A stretch of DNA of 13,734 nt from Chloroflexota bacterium (GCA_002718095.1 PBDP01000005.1:12976-26709); one strand, 5' to 3'. Positions 7,198 to 13,734 are shown, counted from the stretch's first letter. A program made the numbers and translations. The notes: generated by a model not told the origin, from the sequence alone.

Positions 7198-8262
7198 TTA
7201 TTGAAGTATTTGTACTTTTATTGATCCAGTGTTTTTGTCATACGCAGTTTCAAAGCCTTTTTGTATTTCTTCAAGATTGTAACTGTGTGTAACGATTTCT
7301 CGTAGATTAAAGTCGCTATCTGAAAACATTTCTATTGATTGTTCGTAGTCGTGCACACCGTCGATCACACTGAAACACATCGAATTTTGCATAGTCAGTT
7401 CTTTTACCATAGATCTATTCCAGTTTATACCTAGGTTACCGTAAAAAACGCCCAAAATAATAACAGTACCTTGATTTCTAGTAACATCTATTGATTGAAT
7501 TAGGGAATCTGATTTCGTTCCACCAACTGTTTCTACAGTTATGTCTGCTCCTCGCCCATTTGTAAAGTCAAAAAGCATTTCTTCAAAAGATCCGTCTGAA
7601 GGATCGGCTGTATAATCAGCGCCTAACCTCTTTGCCATTTCTGCTTGTTGGGGGTGTTTTGCTGTGATAAATATTTTTCCTGCTCCAAGTTTTTTAGCTG
7701 CAGCAACAGCTGTTAGGCCGATTGTCCCTGCTCCTAAAATTGCTACATTGTCTCCGCCTTTCATTTTACCGACTCTTAGTCCGTGAACGGAAGTAGCCAA
7801 AGGGTCTACTAAAGCCCCTTCACTCCAACTCATGCTATCCAATATCGGGAAGCATCCATTTATTTTTCTTGTTATATATTCTGCAAAACCCCCACTTTTG
7901 TTGTCTTGGTTGATATATTTTTGGCTAGGAGTACTATTAGGGCAGTGGATATACTGACCTTGCCTACAATACCAACACTCTAGGCAGGCTCGTCCACTTC
8001 CTAGAACTTCAACAGCGACTCTTTGCCCAATAAATTGTTTACTTACACCTTCTCCTGTTTCTACAATAATTCCGGTAACTTCATGGCCTGCAGGCATATT
8101 GTCTGCTTGGGTTTTTGCTTTGTTCATGTTCAAATCAGAACCACATATTCCTGTGATTTTGACGTCTACTAATACTTCCCCTCGCTCTATGTTTGGGATT
8201 GGATAGTCATCAACTTCCATTTTCCCTTTTCCGTCATAAAATGCTGCTCTCATGTTTTTCAT
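7198..8262 (-). CDS. Zinc-dependent medium-chain dehydrogenase, copy A
   Basis: This 354-residue protein of the MDR superfamily has the threonine/sorbitol dehydrogenase-like layout. Catalytic-zinc candidates are C40 (GICGSD) and H60-E61 (AGHE). The structural zinc lobe is CLECWYCRQGQYIHC (C93, C96, C99, C107). The Rossmann motif ILGAGTIGLTA binds NAD(P). It oxidises an alcohol or polyol; the exact substrate cannot be read from sequence. The ATG at 8262 has a GAGG about 8 nt upstream, and a second Met three codons on lies too far from it. It is 52 nt behind copy B, about four-fifths identical to it by eye, and probably cotranscribed. Its 3' end abuts a strong hairpin. Confidence 0.92.
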   Translation of the reverse strand: MKNMRAAFYDGKGKMEVDDYPIPNIERGEVLVDVKITGICGSDLNMNKAKTQADNMPAGHEVTGIIVETGEGVSKQFIGQRVAVEVLGSGRACLECWYCRQGQYIHCPNSTPSQKYINQDNKSGGFAEYITRKINGCFPILDSMSWSEGALVDPLATSVHGLRVGKMKGGDNVAILGAGTIGLTAVAAAKKLGAGKIFITAKHPQQAEMAKRLGADYTADPSDGSFEEMLFDFTNGRGADITVETVGGTKSDSLIQSIDVTRNQGTVIILGVFYGNLGINWNRSMVKELTMQNSMCFSVIDGVHDYEQSIEMFSDSDFNLREIVTHSYNLEEIQKGFETAYDKNTGSIKVQILQ

Positions 8263-8314
8263 ACGAAATGCCTCTTTCTCTTTATAATGATAGAGAATTT
8301 AAAAATTCATACTA

Positions 8315-9379
8315 TTAAGCTTCTTGCAGAATATGTACTTTTATTGATCCTGTGTTTTTATCGTAAGCGGTTTCAAAACCTTTTTGTATTTCTTCAAGGT
8401 CATAGCTATGAGTAACGATTTCTCGTAAATTAAAGGCACTATCTGAAAACATTTCTATAGATTGTTCAAAATCGTGGACCCCATCAATTAGCCCGTAACA
8501 GATAGATCCTTGAATAGTCAGTTCTTTTAGTATGGGTCGAGCCCAATTTAAGGCTAAATCTCCATAAAAAACTCCTAGAATAACAACTCTACCTTGTTTA
8601 CGGGTGACTTCAATTGATTGAGTTAGTGAGTCTACTCTTGAGCCTCCAACAGTCTCCACTGTTAAATCAGCACCTCTCCCATCGGTCATTTCAAAAAGAA
8701 GATCCTCAAAAGATCCATCTGAAGGGGCTGCAGTATAATCAGCACCTAATTTTTTTGCCATTTCTGCTTGCTGGGGATGCTTTGCGGTAACAAATATCTT
8801 TCCTGCTCCGAGCTTTTTAGCTGCAGCAACAGCTGTTAATCCGATAGTGCCGGCACCAAGTATCGCAACATTATCTCCACCTTTTATTTGTCCAATTCTT
8901 AGCCCGTGTACAGAAACAGCAAGAGGCTCTACTAAAGCTCCTTCACTCCAACTCATACTATCCAAGATAGGATAACAACCAGTTATTTTACGTGTAATAA
9001 ATTCGGAAAACCCACCGCTTTTATAATCTTCTCGGTTATTTGTCCTGGTTTCTTTTGTACTGCTTGGGCAGTGAATATATTGGCCTTGACGACAATACCA
9101 ACACTGTAGACAGGCTCGGCCGCTTCCTAAAACTTCAACAGCTACTCTCTGTCCTATAACTTCTTTACTGACTCCTGTTCCTGTTTCTACAATGACTCCA
9201 GTTATTTCATGACCTGCAGGAACGTCATCGGCTTCAGTTTTTGCTTTGTTCATATTTAAATCAGAGCCACAAATGCCGGTAGCTTTAATGTCTATTAATA
9301 CCTCGCCATCTTCAATGTCAGGTATTGGGTAGTCGTTAACTTCCATTTTTCCGATTCCATTGTAAAATGCAGCTCTCAT
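8315..9379 (-). CDS. Zinc-dependent medium-chain dehydrogenase, copy B
   Basis: This 354-residue paralogue of the next gene keeps every metal ligand: C37, H57-E58 and the structural-zinc cysteines C90, C93, C96 and C104. It has the same GAGTIGLTA nucleotide-binding motif. The open frame extends to 9418, but the start at 9379 (MRAAFYNG) is chosen because AGAAGGAG lies 7-8 nt before it and it lines up with copy A. The extension would also overlap the upstream mini-protein gene. Differences from copy A cluster after the zinc lobe (residues 105-120, with a one-residue insertion) and in the loop after GVFYG, which could shift substrate range. The C-terminus has two extra residues. Confidence 0.92.
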   Translation of the reverse strand: MRAAFYNGIGKMEVNDYPIPDIEDGEVLIDIKATGICGSDLNMNKAKTEADDVPAGHEITGVIVETGTGVSKEVIGQRVAVEVLGSGRACLQCWYCRQGQYIHCPSSTKETRTNNREDYKSGGFSEFITRKITGCYPILDSMSWSEGALVEPLAVSVHGLRIGQIKGGDNVAILGAGTIGLTAVAAAKKLGAGKIFVTAKHPQQAEMAKKLGADYTAAPSDGSFEDLLFEMTDGRGADLTVETVGGSRVDSLTQSIEVTRKQGRVVILGVFYGDLALNWARPILKELTIQGSICYGLIDGVHDFEQSIEMFSDSAFNLREIVTHSYDLEEIQKGFETAYDKNTGSIKVHILQEA

Positions 9380-9393
9380 TTTATATTCTCCTT

Positions 9394-9576
9394 CTAACCT
9401 AACCCTAATGGGTCCCATCCAAATCTAAAAATTAGAAACAAAAAGAAAAAAAATATTAAAATTGGGAAAAGGCATCCTATACACCCGATTTGCCAACGTA
9501 ATAAATACCCTTTTCCTTCATCTCCTAACCGGTGAAGCTTACGGGGCTTTTCATTTTCCATTTTTTTTAGATTCAT
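9394..9576 (-). CDS. 60-residue single-span membrane mini-protein
   Basis: The ORF encodes a charged, Lys/Arg-rich N-terminal half (MNLKKMENEKPRKLHRL) followed by one hydrophobic span at about residues 30-50 (IGCIGCLFPILI then a Phe-rich run), then FGWDPLG. Topology rules predict an inside N-terminus. It ends 14 nt before the copy B dehydrogenase start, an operon-like spacing that leaves room for that gene's ribosome site. A promoter -10 ends 9 nt before its ATG, so the mRNA may be leaderless. Met 6 is an alternative start. I do not recognise a family; reality of the gene is likely but not proven. Confidence 0.55.
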   Translation of the reverse strand: MNLKKMENEKPRKLHRLGDEGKGYLLRWQIGCIGCLFPILIFFFFLFLIFRFGWDPLGLG

Positions 9577-9585
9577 CTCTCACTC

Positions 9586-9614
9586 TTTATACAGATTACA
9601 AGTGTAACAGCCAA
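9586..9614 (-). promoter_or_regulatory. Promoter for the mini-protein/dehydrogenase operon
   Basis: On the minus strand, TTGGCT (9609-9614) and TATAAA (9586-9591) are separated by 17 nt. Only 9 nt separate the -10 from the ATG at 9576, so transcription would begin at or within a few bases of the start codon. Confidence 0.5.
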
Positions 9615-9652
9615 AGTCAAATTAGATCATTTTTGTTTATCTTGTACTAGTG

Positions 9653-9658
9653 TATAAT
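9653..9658 (+). promoter_or_regulatory. Consensus -10 of the PAC2-family gene (leaderless arrangement)
   Basis: A perfect TATAAT ends 9 nt before the ATG at 9668. The only purine-rich stretch, GTGGAG, is 1 nt from the ATG and too close to serve as a ribosome site. The T-rich stretch around 9630-9635 is at best a weak -35. Confidence 0.55.
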
Positions 9659-9667
9659 TAGTGGAGT

Positions 9668-10606
9668 ATGAGAATTGGTGAATTTGAACTTATCGACCCT
9701 ATTCCGGAAATGGAAAACACTATAGCCATTAGTATGTTACGTCCTTGGATTGATGTTGGTCGTGTTGGGACTCTTGCTTTAAGAAAATTACAAAAGCATA
9801 TTAACGCCCAAGAGTTTGCTAAGCTACACACCCCAGGAAAATTCTTTGATTTTACTAGATATAGGCCACGCACAAAACTTGTAGATGGTAAAAAAACATT
9901 TATTAAACCAAACACAATTATTCAGCACGGTTATGACAGTTCAAATAATCAGCATTTTCTATTTTTGCATATAAGAGAACCTCATAATTTCTCTGAAGAA
10001 TATACGAATTCTATTGTCGAACTTTTAAAATTTTGTGATGTAAAAGAATATTGTCGTATTGGCGGAATGTATGATTCTGTTCCTCATACAAGACCTATTC
10101 GTATTACAGGTAATTTAAAAGAAGATCAGCAAATAAAGGCCTCTGGATTAATTAATCCTAGGAGAAGTACTTATCAAGGTCCGACCTCGATAGTGAACCA
10201 AGTAAACGAGGATTTAGATGCTTTAAATGTATTTAATACCACTTTGATGGCCCATTTGCCTCAATATGTTCAACTTGACGAAGACCATCTTGGTACAGCT
10301 AGGCTTCTAGAGGTATTATGTTCCGTTTACGGATTTCCAATGGAATTGGCTGATAAAACTCAAGGGAATGAACAATATGATGGGATTAATGATTCGATTG
10401 ATTATGGTGGAGAGATAGGGAACCTGATTAAACAACTAGAGATGTATTATGATCGAGTTTTATCCAAGTCAGAAGAAAGATTAAATATTAATGACAGTTC
10501 TTCGAAGACTGATTTTTCGGAAGATGTACAAGATTTTTTGAACCAAATGGGCGAAAGATTTGAAGACAATATTAATACTTCAGATGATGATATGGATAAA
10601 AATTAA
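9668..10606 (+). CDS. PAC2-family protein
   Basis: This 312-residue protein resembles the PAC2 family (proteasome-assembly-chaperone-like, formerly DUF75). Family-like blocks are RPWIDVGRVGTLALRKLQKH (residues 25-44), GKFFDFTRYRPRTKL, IGGMYDSVPHTRPIRITG (near 132-149), YQGPTSIV and LMAHLPQYVQLDEDHLGTARLLEVL. The last 60 residues are charged and low in complexity, typical of a disordered tail. In eukaryotes PAC2 helps build the proteasome; in Actinobacteria and relatives the role of homologues is unknown. No proteasome, Pup or Mpa gene is visible here. The gene is divergent from the mini-protein operon and ends 9 nt from the convergent formyltransferase stop. Confidence 0.82.
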   Translation: MRIGEFELIDPIPEMENTIAISMLRPWIDVGRVGTLALRKLQKHINAQEFAKLHTPGKFFDFTRYRPRTKLVDGKKTFIKPNTIIQHGYDSSNNQHFLFLHIREPHNFSEEYTNSIVELLKFCDVKEYCRIGGMYDSVPHTRPIRITGNLKEDQQIKASGLINPRRSTYQGPTSIVNQVNEDLDALNVFNTTLMAHLPQYVQLDEDHLGTARLLEVLCSVYGFPMELADKTQGNEQYDGINDSIDYGGEIGNLIKQLEMYYDRVLSKSEERLNINDSSSKTDFSEDVQDFLNQMGERFEDNINTSDDDMDKN

Positions 10607-10615
10607 CAGTTTTAA

Positions 10616-11530
10616 CTATTTGAAAATATCTCCGACTTCTAATGTATGATCTTTTAAGAAATCTGAGACATATAGTTTTGGATTTCTGTCTAGTTTAACT
10701 CTTTCAACAATTAGCGTTCCTCCGTTTACTGATACGTTAAATGAAGTTTGGTTTATTTTTGAGATAGTTCCGTATTGCATTTCTGAAATTTCACTACTTA
10801 AATAAGATTTATAAAATGAAATTTTTTGCGCATTTAATGTTGTATTCGCTCCAGGGCTAGGATCAGAACCTCGTATAAGGTTATATATTTCAATGGCTGG
10901 TTTTGACCAATCAATTTTTGTGTCTTCTGATTTGCACCACCCTTCATAAGTTGCTGCTGAGTGGTCTTGGTCAATTTTAGGAGCATTATTATTAGAAACT
11001 AGGTTTACAGCTTCTACTAGCGCATCAACACCCATAGGGTAAAGCTTTTTGAAATATAGTGTTCCTAATGTATCAATGTCTTCGATCTCAACTTTTTTTT
11101 GTAACAAAATAGGCCCGGTATCTAATCCGTCATCTGGCCAAAAGATAGATAATCCTGTCTCTTTTTCACCCATTATTATTGGCCAATTCATCGAACTTGG
11201 CCCCCTGTGCAATGGCAATAATGATGGATGGTACTGAACAGTTCCTAAATTTGGAGAATTTATTATTTCCATAGGAACAATATCTGTAACAAATGCCATA
11301 ACGCATAGATCAACATTGAGTGATAAAAATGTTTTTATGGCATCCTGATTTCGTAATCGTCCAAATTGATATAGATCAATTTTATGAGATTGAGCAGATT
11401 CTTTTATAGGGTCAACCCGTCCAGATTTATCAGGAGGGCAAAAAACACCTACAATATCTTTTTGATCTTTTATTAAGGCATCTAAGACATCTTTACCAAA
11501 GTCAGATTGACCTATTATTGCTATTCTCAT
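10616..11530 (-). CDS. Formyltransferase related to the hydrolase domain of 10-formyl-THF dehydrogenase
   Basis: This 304-residue protein has an N-terminal formyl-transferase fold (residues 1-185) and a C-terminal Fmt-type domain (from about 205). Long stretches recall the N-terminal hydrolase domain of ALDH1L1: IGQSDFGKDV, CPPDKSGRVDP, VPMEII, YHPSLLPLHRG, SIFWPDDGLDTG, ATYEG and IRGSDPSPGA. Catalytic candidates are H101 and D137. The position that is Asn in Fmt and, as I recall, Ile in ALDH1L1 is Gln 99 here. No aldehyde dehydrogenase domain follows, so it stands alone. It may release or transfer formate from 10-formyl-THF, or formylate a sugar nucleotide or other amine. The AGAGG before the ATG at 11530 supports the start. 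It is unlikely to be the main Met-tRNA formyltransferase. Confidence 0.85.
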   Translation of the reverse strand: MRIAIIGQSDFGKDVLDALIKDQKDIVGVFCPPDKSGRVDPIKESAQSHKIDLYQFGRLRNQDAIKTFLSLNVDLCVMAFVTDIVPMEIINSPNLGTVQYHPSLLPLHRGPSSMNWPIIMGEKETGLSIFWPDDGLDTGPILLQKKVEIEDIDTLGTLYFKKLYPMGVDALVEAVNLVSNNNAPKIDQDHSAATYEGWCKSEDTKIDWSKPAIEIYNLIRGSDPSPGANTTLNAQKISFYKSYLSSEISEMQYGTISKINQTSFNVSVNGGTLIVERVKLDRNPKLYVSDFLKDHTLEVGDIFK

Positions 11531-11550
11531 GACTTACCTCTTGGATAATT

Positions 11551-11578
11551 TTGATGTTAGACTAATTATCGTTATATT
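11551..11578 (+). promoter_or_regulatory. Probable msrB promoter
   Basis: TTGATG (11551-11556), a 16-nt spacer and TATATT (11573-11578) lie about 38 nt before the msrB ATG, in the 86-nt divergent gap shared with the formyltransferase gene. The adjacent TATTAT (11575-11580, 18-nt spacer) is an equally possible -10. Confidence 0.45.
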
Positions 11579-11616
11579 ATATGATTAATGTGACAGTTTT
11601 GTGCTTAGGAGGATAA

Positions 11617-12018
11617 ATGTCGGATTTAAATAATGATGAGCAATATAGAGATAAGTTAACGCCTTTACAGTTTGAAGTGACCCGTAACAAGGCTACGGAG
11701 CATGCATTTACTGGAGAGTATTGGAATACATCTGATGAAGGTACATATCATTGTATATGTTGCGACGCTGAATTATTTACTTCTGAATCTAAATTTGATT
11801 CGATGTGCGGATGGCCTAGTTTTGATAAACCTTTAAATGATGACCAGATTGTAGAAGAATTAGATACATCGTTAGGTATGGAAAGAACAGAAGTTATGTG
11901 CGATTCCTGTGGGGCACACCTAGGTCATGTTTTTCCAGATGGCCCACCCGAAACTACTGGTTTAAGATATTGTATTAATTCTGCTTCGATAGATCTCAAA
12001 AAGACAAAGGATAATTAG
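11617..12018 (+). CDS. msrB: Peptide-methionine (R)-S-oxide reductase
   Basis: This 133-residue MsrB reduces the R epimer of methionine sulfoxide in proteins. All diagnostic residues are present: the zinc cysteines C46/C49 (CICC) and C95/C98 (CDSCG), C64 in MCGWPSF as the usual resolving cysteine, GHVFPDGP, and the catalytic C119 in RYCINSAS. There is no signal peptide, so it is cytoplasmic, and no MsrA fusion. An AGGAGG ribosome site lies 5 nt before the ATG. A decayed partial copy of this gene occurs at 13624-13734. Confidence 0.96.
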   Translation: MSDLNNDEQYRDKLTPLQFEVTRNKATEHAFTGEYWNTSDEGTYHCICCDAELFTSESKFDSMCGWPSFDKPLNDDQIVEELDTSLGMERTEVMCDSCGAHLGHVFPDGPPETTGLRYCINSASIDLKKTKDN

Positions 12019-12048
12019 GGAACCATTTGACTGAAAATAGGTTTTAAT

Positions 12049-12064
12049 GAAGCCCGAGCTTTTT
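12049..12064 (+). terminator. Small hairpin with T-run after msrB, weak terminator candidate
   Basis: GAAGC (12049-12053) can pair with GCTTT (12058-12062, one G-U pair) around the loop CCGA, followed by more T and a pyrimidine-rich tail. It is 30 nt after the msrB stop. The stem is short, so this is tentative. Confidence 0.3.
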
Positions 12065-12085
12065 CTTGTTCTTCAGTATTATCTG

Positions 12086-12122
12086 ATTAATAAATACGCT
12101 GTAAATTCTCAATGATAGGATT
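12086..12122 (-). pseudogene. 37-nt stray fragment of the MATE gene
   Basis: These 37 bases match 12220-12256 inside the MATE coding sequence at 34 of 37 positions and in the same orientation. The three differences are all transitions. In the MATE frame the piece reads ILSLRIYSVFIN against ILSLGIYSAFIN in the gene. It ends on the first two bases of the MATE stop codon complement and has no reading frame of its own. It is best explained as the remnant of a duplicated or recombined MATE copy. Confidence 0.7.
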
Positions 12123-13524
12123 AATTAATTTCTGTTTCTATTACTTTCATTTTTTGCCACTTTCCTCCTCTGAACCTTATTAAATAAGTGATTCCTAAAG
12201 TAGCCATAAAAACTGTTCCATTAATAAATGCGCTGTAAATTCCCAACGATAGGATTTCTATAACTATAAACACTGGAATTACTGAGACACAGGTACCGAT
12301 TACTCCAACGGCTATCATGATAAATTTTGTGTCACCAGCACCTTTTAATCCTGCCGAAATAATAATTCCTAGAGCATCAAAGAATCCCCAAAAGGCTATG
12401 AATCTCAAAATTATTTTAGCCATCTCTGAGATTTGATCAAAATTTGAAGATGATGCGTTTGCTTCATAGGGATATATAAGAATCTGAGGTAAAAACAAAT
12501 AGAAGACACCTAAAAATGTAAGGTACATGAACGAAATTTGAAGTCCGCTATAGGTTGCTCGCTTAGCCAGTTCTGGGTTGCTGGCACCAATAGACTGGCC
12601 AACTTGTACCATTACAGATATTCCTAGCCCTACCATTGGCATAAAAGCTAACATTGCAATATTCATTGCAATGTTAGTGGCAGCTAATTCAATAATTCCG
12701 ATTCTTCCTACCAATAGAACAAATACTGTAAAAACAGTGATATTTAAGAAGAAAGTAAATCCATTAGGCATTCCAAAATTTACTAATCGTTTAAATCGCT
12801 CGTAATTAAAATGATAATCAGATCTAACATTGAAATTTTGATTGTTTTTTGAAGTGAATATCAATATTGATAAGATGCTTACGTTGGTAAATGTAGCAAT
12901 TAATGTTGAAAGACCGGCACCCTGGATTCCCATTTCAGGGAATCCAAAATTTCCAAATATTAGACAATAGTTAAGGCAAATATTTACAAAAGTCGAAGCA
13001 AAACTTGACCACATAACAGGGTATGTTTTTCCTCTACCATTAAAAAAGGAAGTTAAAGCTCCTAGTTGGATTTGGAATATCCCTGATATAGCTAAAAATT
13101 TCCAATAACTAATTTGTTGTTCCTTAACAAGTGAGTCATGTCCAATAAAATTAAAAATTGGTTCTCCCATGAAAGATAGAATGAAAAGTATTATTCCTCC
13201 CAGGGATGAAAAATATATGCCTTGCCAAAGAATGTTTCCAATTTTTTCTGGAGATTTTGCTCCCATGTATTGAGCAACAAATGTTCCCACATATTGAGAG
13301 GTGCCCATAAAAAAACACACGATGTTAAAGCTCAGGATCGCAGTTGGCAAGGCTGCTGCTAGAGCTTCTGGGGAGTACCAAGATAAAAACATTCGATCTA
13401 CAAAAACTTGGATAGTAAATGCACTTGTACTAAGAATTAGAGGATACGCAATCCATAAAGTTTGTTTATAACCATTCTTCCTAGACCATTTGTATCCTAT
13501 AGAAGATAAAATTTCATTTATCAT
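12121..13524 (-). CDS. MATE family multidrug/toxic-compound exporter
   Basis: This 467-residue protein with about 12 membrane helices has two MatE halves. The first starts at QTLWIAYPLILSTSAFTIQVFVDRMFLSWYSPEALAAALP-like sequence (about residues 21-63), and the second near residue 245 (FGMPNGFTFFL, IAATN-like and VGLGISVMVQVGQSIGA blocks). MATE proteins exchange cationic drugs or metabolites for Na+ or H+ across the inner membrane. The substrate is unknown. No Shine-Dalgarno site precedes the ATG at 13524, but no better start exists before the first helix. The gene runs opposite to msrB and is bounded on both sides by duplicated debris. Confidence 0.92.
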   Translation of the reverse strand: MINEILSSIGYKWSRKNGYKQTLWIAYPLILSTSAFTIQVFVDRMFLSWYSPEALAAALPTAILSFNIVCFFMGTSQYVGTFVAQYMGAKSPEKIGNILWQGIYFSSLGGIILFILSFMGEPIFNFIGHDSLVKEQQISYWKFLAISGIFQIQLGALTSFFNGRGKTYPVMWSSFASTFVNICLNYCLIFGNFGFPEMGIQGAGLSTLIATFTNVSILSILIFTSKNNQNFNVRSDYHFNYERFKRLVNFGMPNGFTFFLNITVFTVFVLLVGRIGIIELAATNIAMNIAMLAFMPMVGLGISVMVQVGQSIGASNPELAKRATYSGLQISFMYLTFLGVFYLFLPQILIYPYEANASSSNFDQISEMAKIILRFIAFWGFFDALGIIISAGLKGAGDTKFIMIAVGVIGTCVSVIPVFIVIEILSLGIYSAFINGTVFMATLGITYLIRFRGGKWQKMKVIETEIN

Positions 13525-13573
13525 TTTTGTGAAGATCTAGAGATGGCTGTTGAAAAAAATTACTCATTAGATA

Positions 13574-13602
13574 ATTTTATTCCCTAACTCAATTTTTTGT
13601 AA
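13574..13602 (-). promoter_or_regulatory. Possible promoter of the MATE gene
   Basis: On the minus strand, TTACAA (13597-13602), a 17-nt spacer and TAAAAT (13574-13579) lie about 50 nt before the MATE ATG. It is AT-rich, so the match could be chance. The rest of the 13525-13623 gap shows no gene. Confidence 0.4.
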
Positions 13603-13623
13603 GAAGTTATTTATAATACTTAA

Positions 13624-13734
13624 TTAGGTATGGAAAGAACAGTAGTGACATTTGACTCCTGCGGGGGTCATCTGGGGCATGTTTTCCCAGACGGCCCACC
13701 CAAAACTATTGGTTTAGATATTGTATTAATTCTG
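13624..13734 (+). pseudogene. Decayed partial second copy of msrB (runs off window)
   Basis: This stretch aligns with msrB positions 11872-11983 with about 17 substitutions and one deletion over 111 aligned bases. It begins abruptly at codon 86 of the gene, directly after an in-frame TAA at 13621-13623. Zinc ligand C95 is replaced by Phe (TFDSCGG instead of MCDSCGA). One A is lost within TTTAAGATATT, shifting the frame just before the catalytic Cys codon. Many differences are third-position changes, so the source copy was probably functional before it decayed, or came from a related strain. The 3' end lies outside the window. Confidence 0.85.

Noticed and set aside
8263-8314. TATAAA and small inverted repeats between the two dehydrogenase genes
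   Set aside because: No -35 at a suitable distance and the stems are 5-6 bp in very AT-rich sequence, so I could not support a separate promoter or terminator.
9380-9418. Thirteen-residue N-terminal extension of dehydrogenase copy B
   Set aside because: An AGAAGGAG site lies just before the internal ATG at 9379, and copy A aligns from that residue. The extension is the 3' end of the mini-protein gene in another frame.
12015-12083. Minus-strand frame of about 21 codons (ends KPIFSQMVP) between msrB and the MATE scrap
   Set aside because: It has no start codon, is bounded by a stop upstream and overlaps the msrB stop. It could be another gene scrap from the same rearrangement, but nothing identifies it.

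Overview
This is an AT-rich bacterial chromosomal window. Most genes have AGGAGG-type Shine-Dalgarno sites and several have recognisable sigma70-type promoters. It holds ordinary single-copy housekeeping genes plus a few accessory ones. Nothing in it looks like phage, an insertion sequence, CRISPR or a plasmid backbone. The gene mix is a Gram-positive-style pyruvate dehydrogenase operon, a DegV protein, a PAC2-family protein, a stand-alone formyltetrahydrofolate hydrolase-like formyltransferase, and tandem zinc dehydrogenases. This would suit a free-living, streamlined AT-rich bacterium, possibly a Chloroflexota (SAR202/Dehalococcoidia-like) lineage. That taxonomic guess is inference from gene content only.

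Layout. (1) Positions 1-3922, minus strand: the operon lpdA-pdhA-pdhB-pdhC encodes all components of a pyruvate dehydrogenase (or closely related 2-oxo acid dehydrogenase) complex. The E2 gene is cut by the window edge. (2) 4023-4237, plus strand: a consensus promoter drives tRNA-Phe(GAA) and tRNA-Gly(GCC), which converge on degV. (3) 4244-5816, minus strand: tRNA-Asn(GTT), a membrane-anchored PH-domain protein and a DegV lipid-binding protein, probably one transcription unit. (4) 5877-7192, plus strand: a small ABM-like protein and a six-helix membrane protein, each with its own promoter and a hairpin behind it. (5) 7198-9614, minus strand: a 60-residue membrane mini-protein followed by two tandem, closely similar zinc-dependent dehydrogenases. 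(6) 9653-10606, plus strand: a PAC2-family gene divergent from the mini-protein. Both genes of this pair look leaderless. (7) 10616-11530, minus strand: a formyltransferase resembling the hydrolase domain of 10-formyltetrahydrofolate dehydrogenase. (8) 11551-13734: msrB (plus), a MATE exporter (minus) and rearrangement scars. A 37-nt piece of the MATE gene lies just outside its 3' end, and a decayed second msrB copy lies beyond its 5' end.

How the genes relate. The Pdh genes form one enzyme complex making acetyl-CoA. The two dehydrogenases are a duplicated pair that may have diverged in substrate. MsrB repairs oxidised methionine, and the MATE exporter may extrude toxic compounds, but the sequence shows no shared regulation between them. 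I see no convincing novel multigene system. The most informative observations are the double scar around the msrB/MATE locus, the leaderless divergent pair with its mini-protein, and the Gln in the formyltransferase active-site triad.
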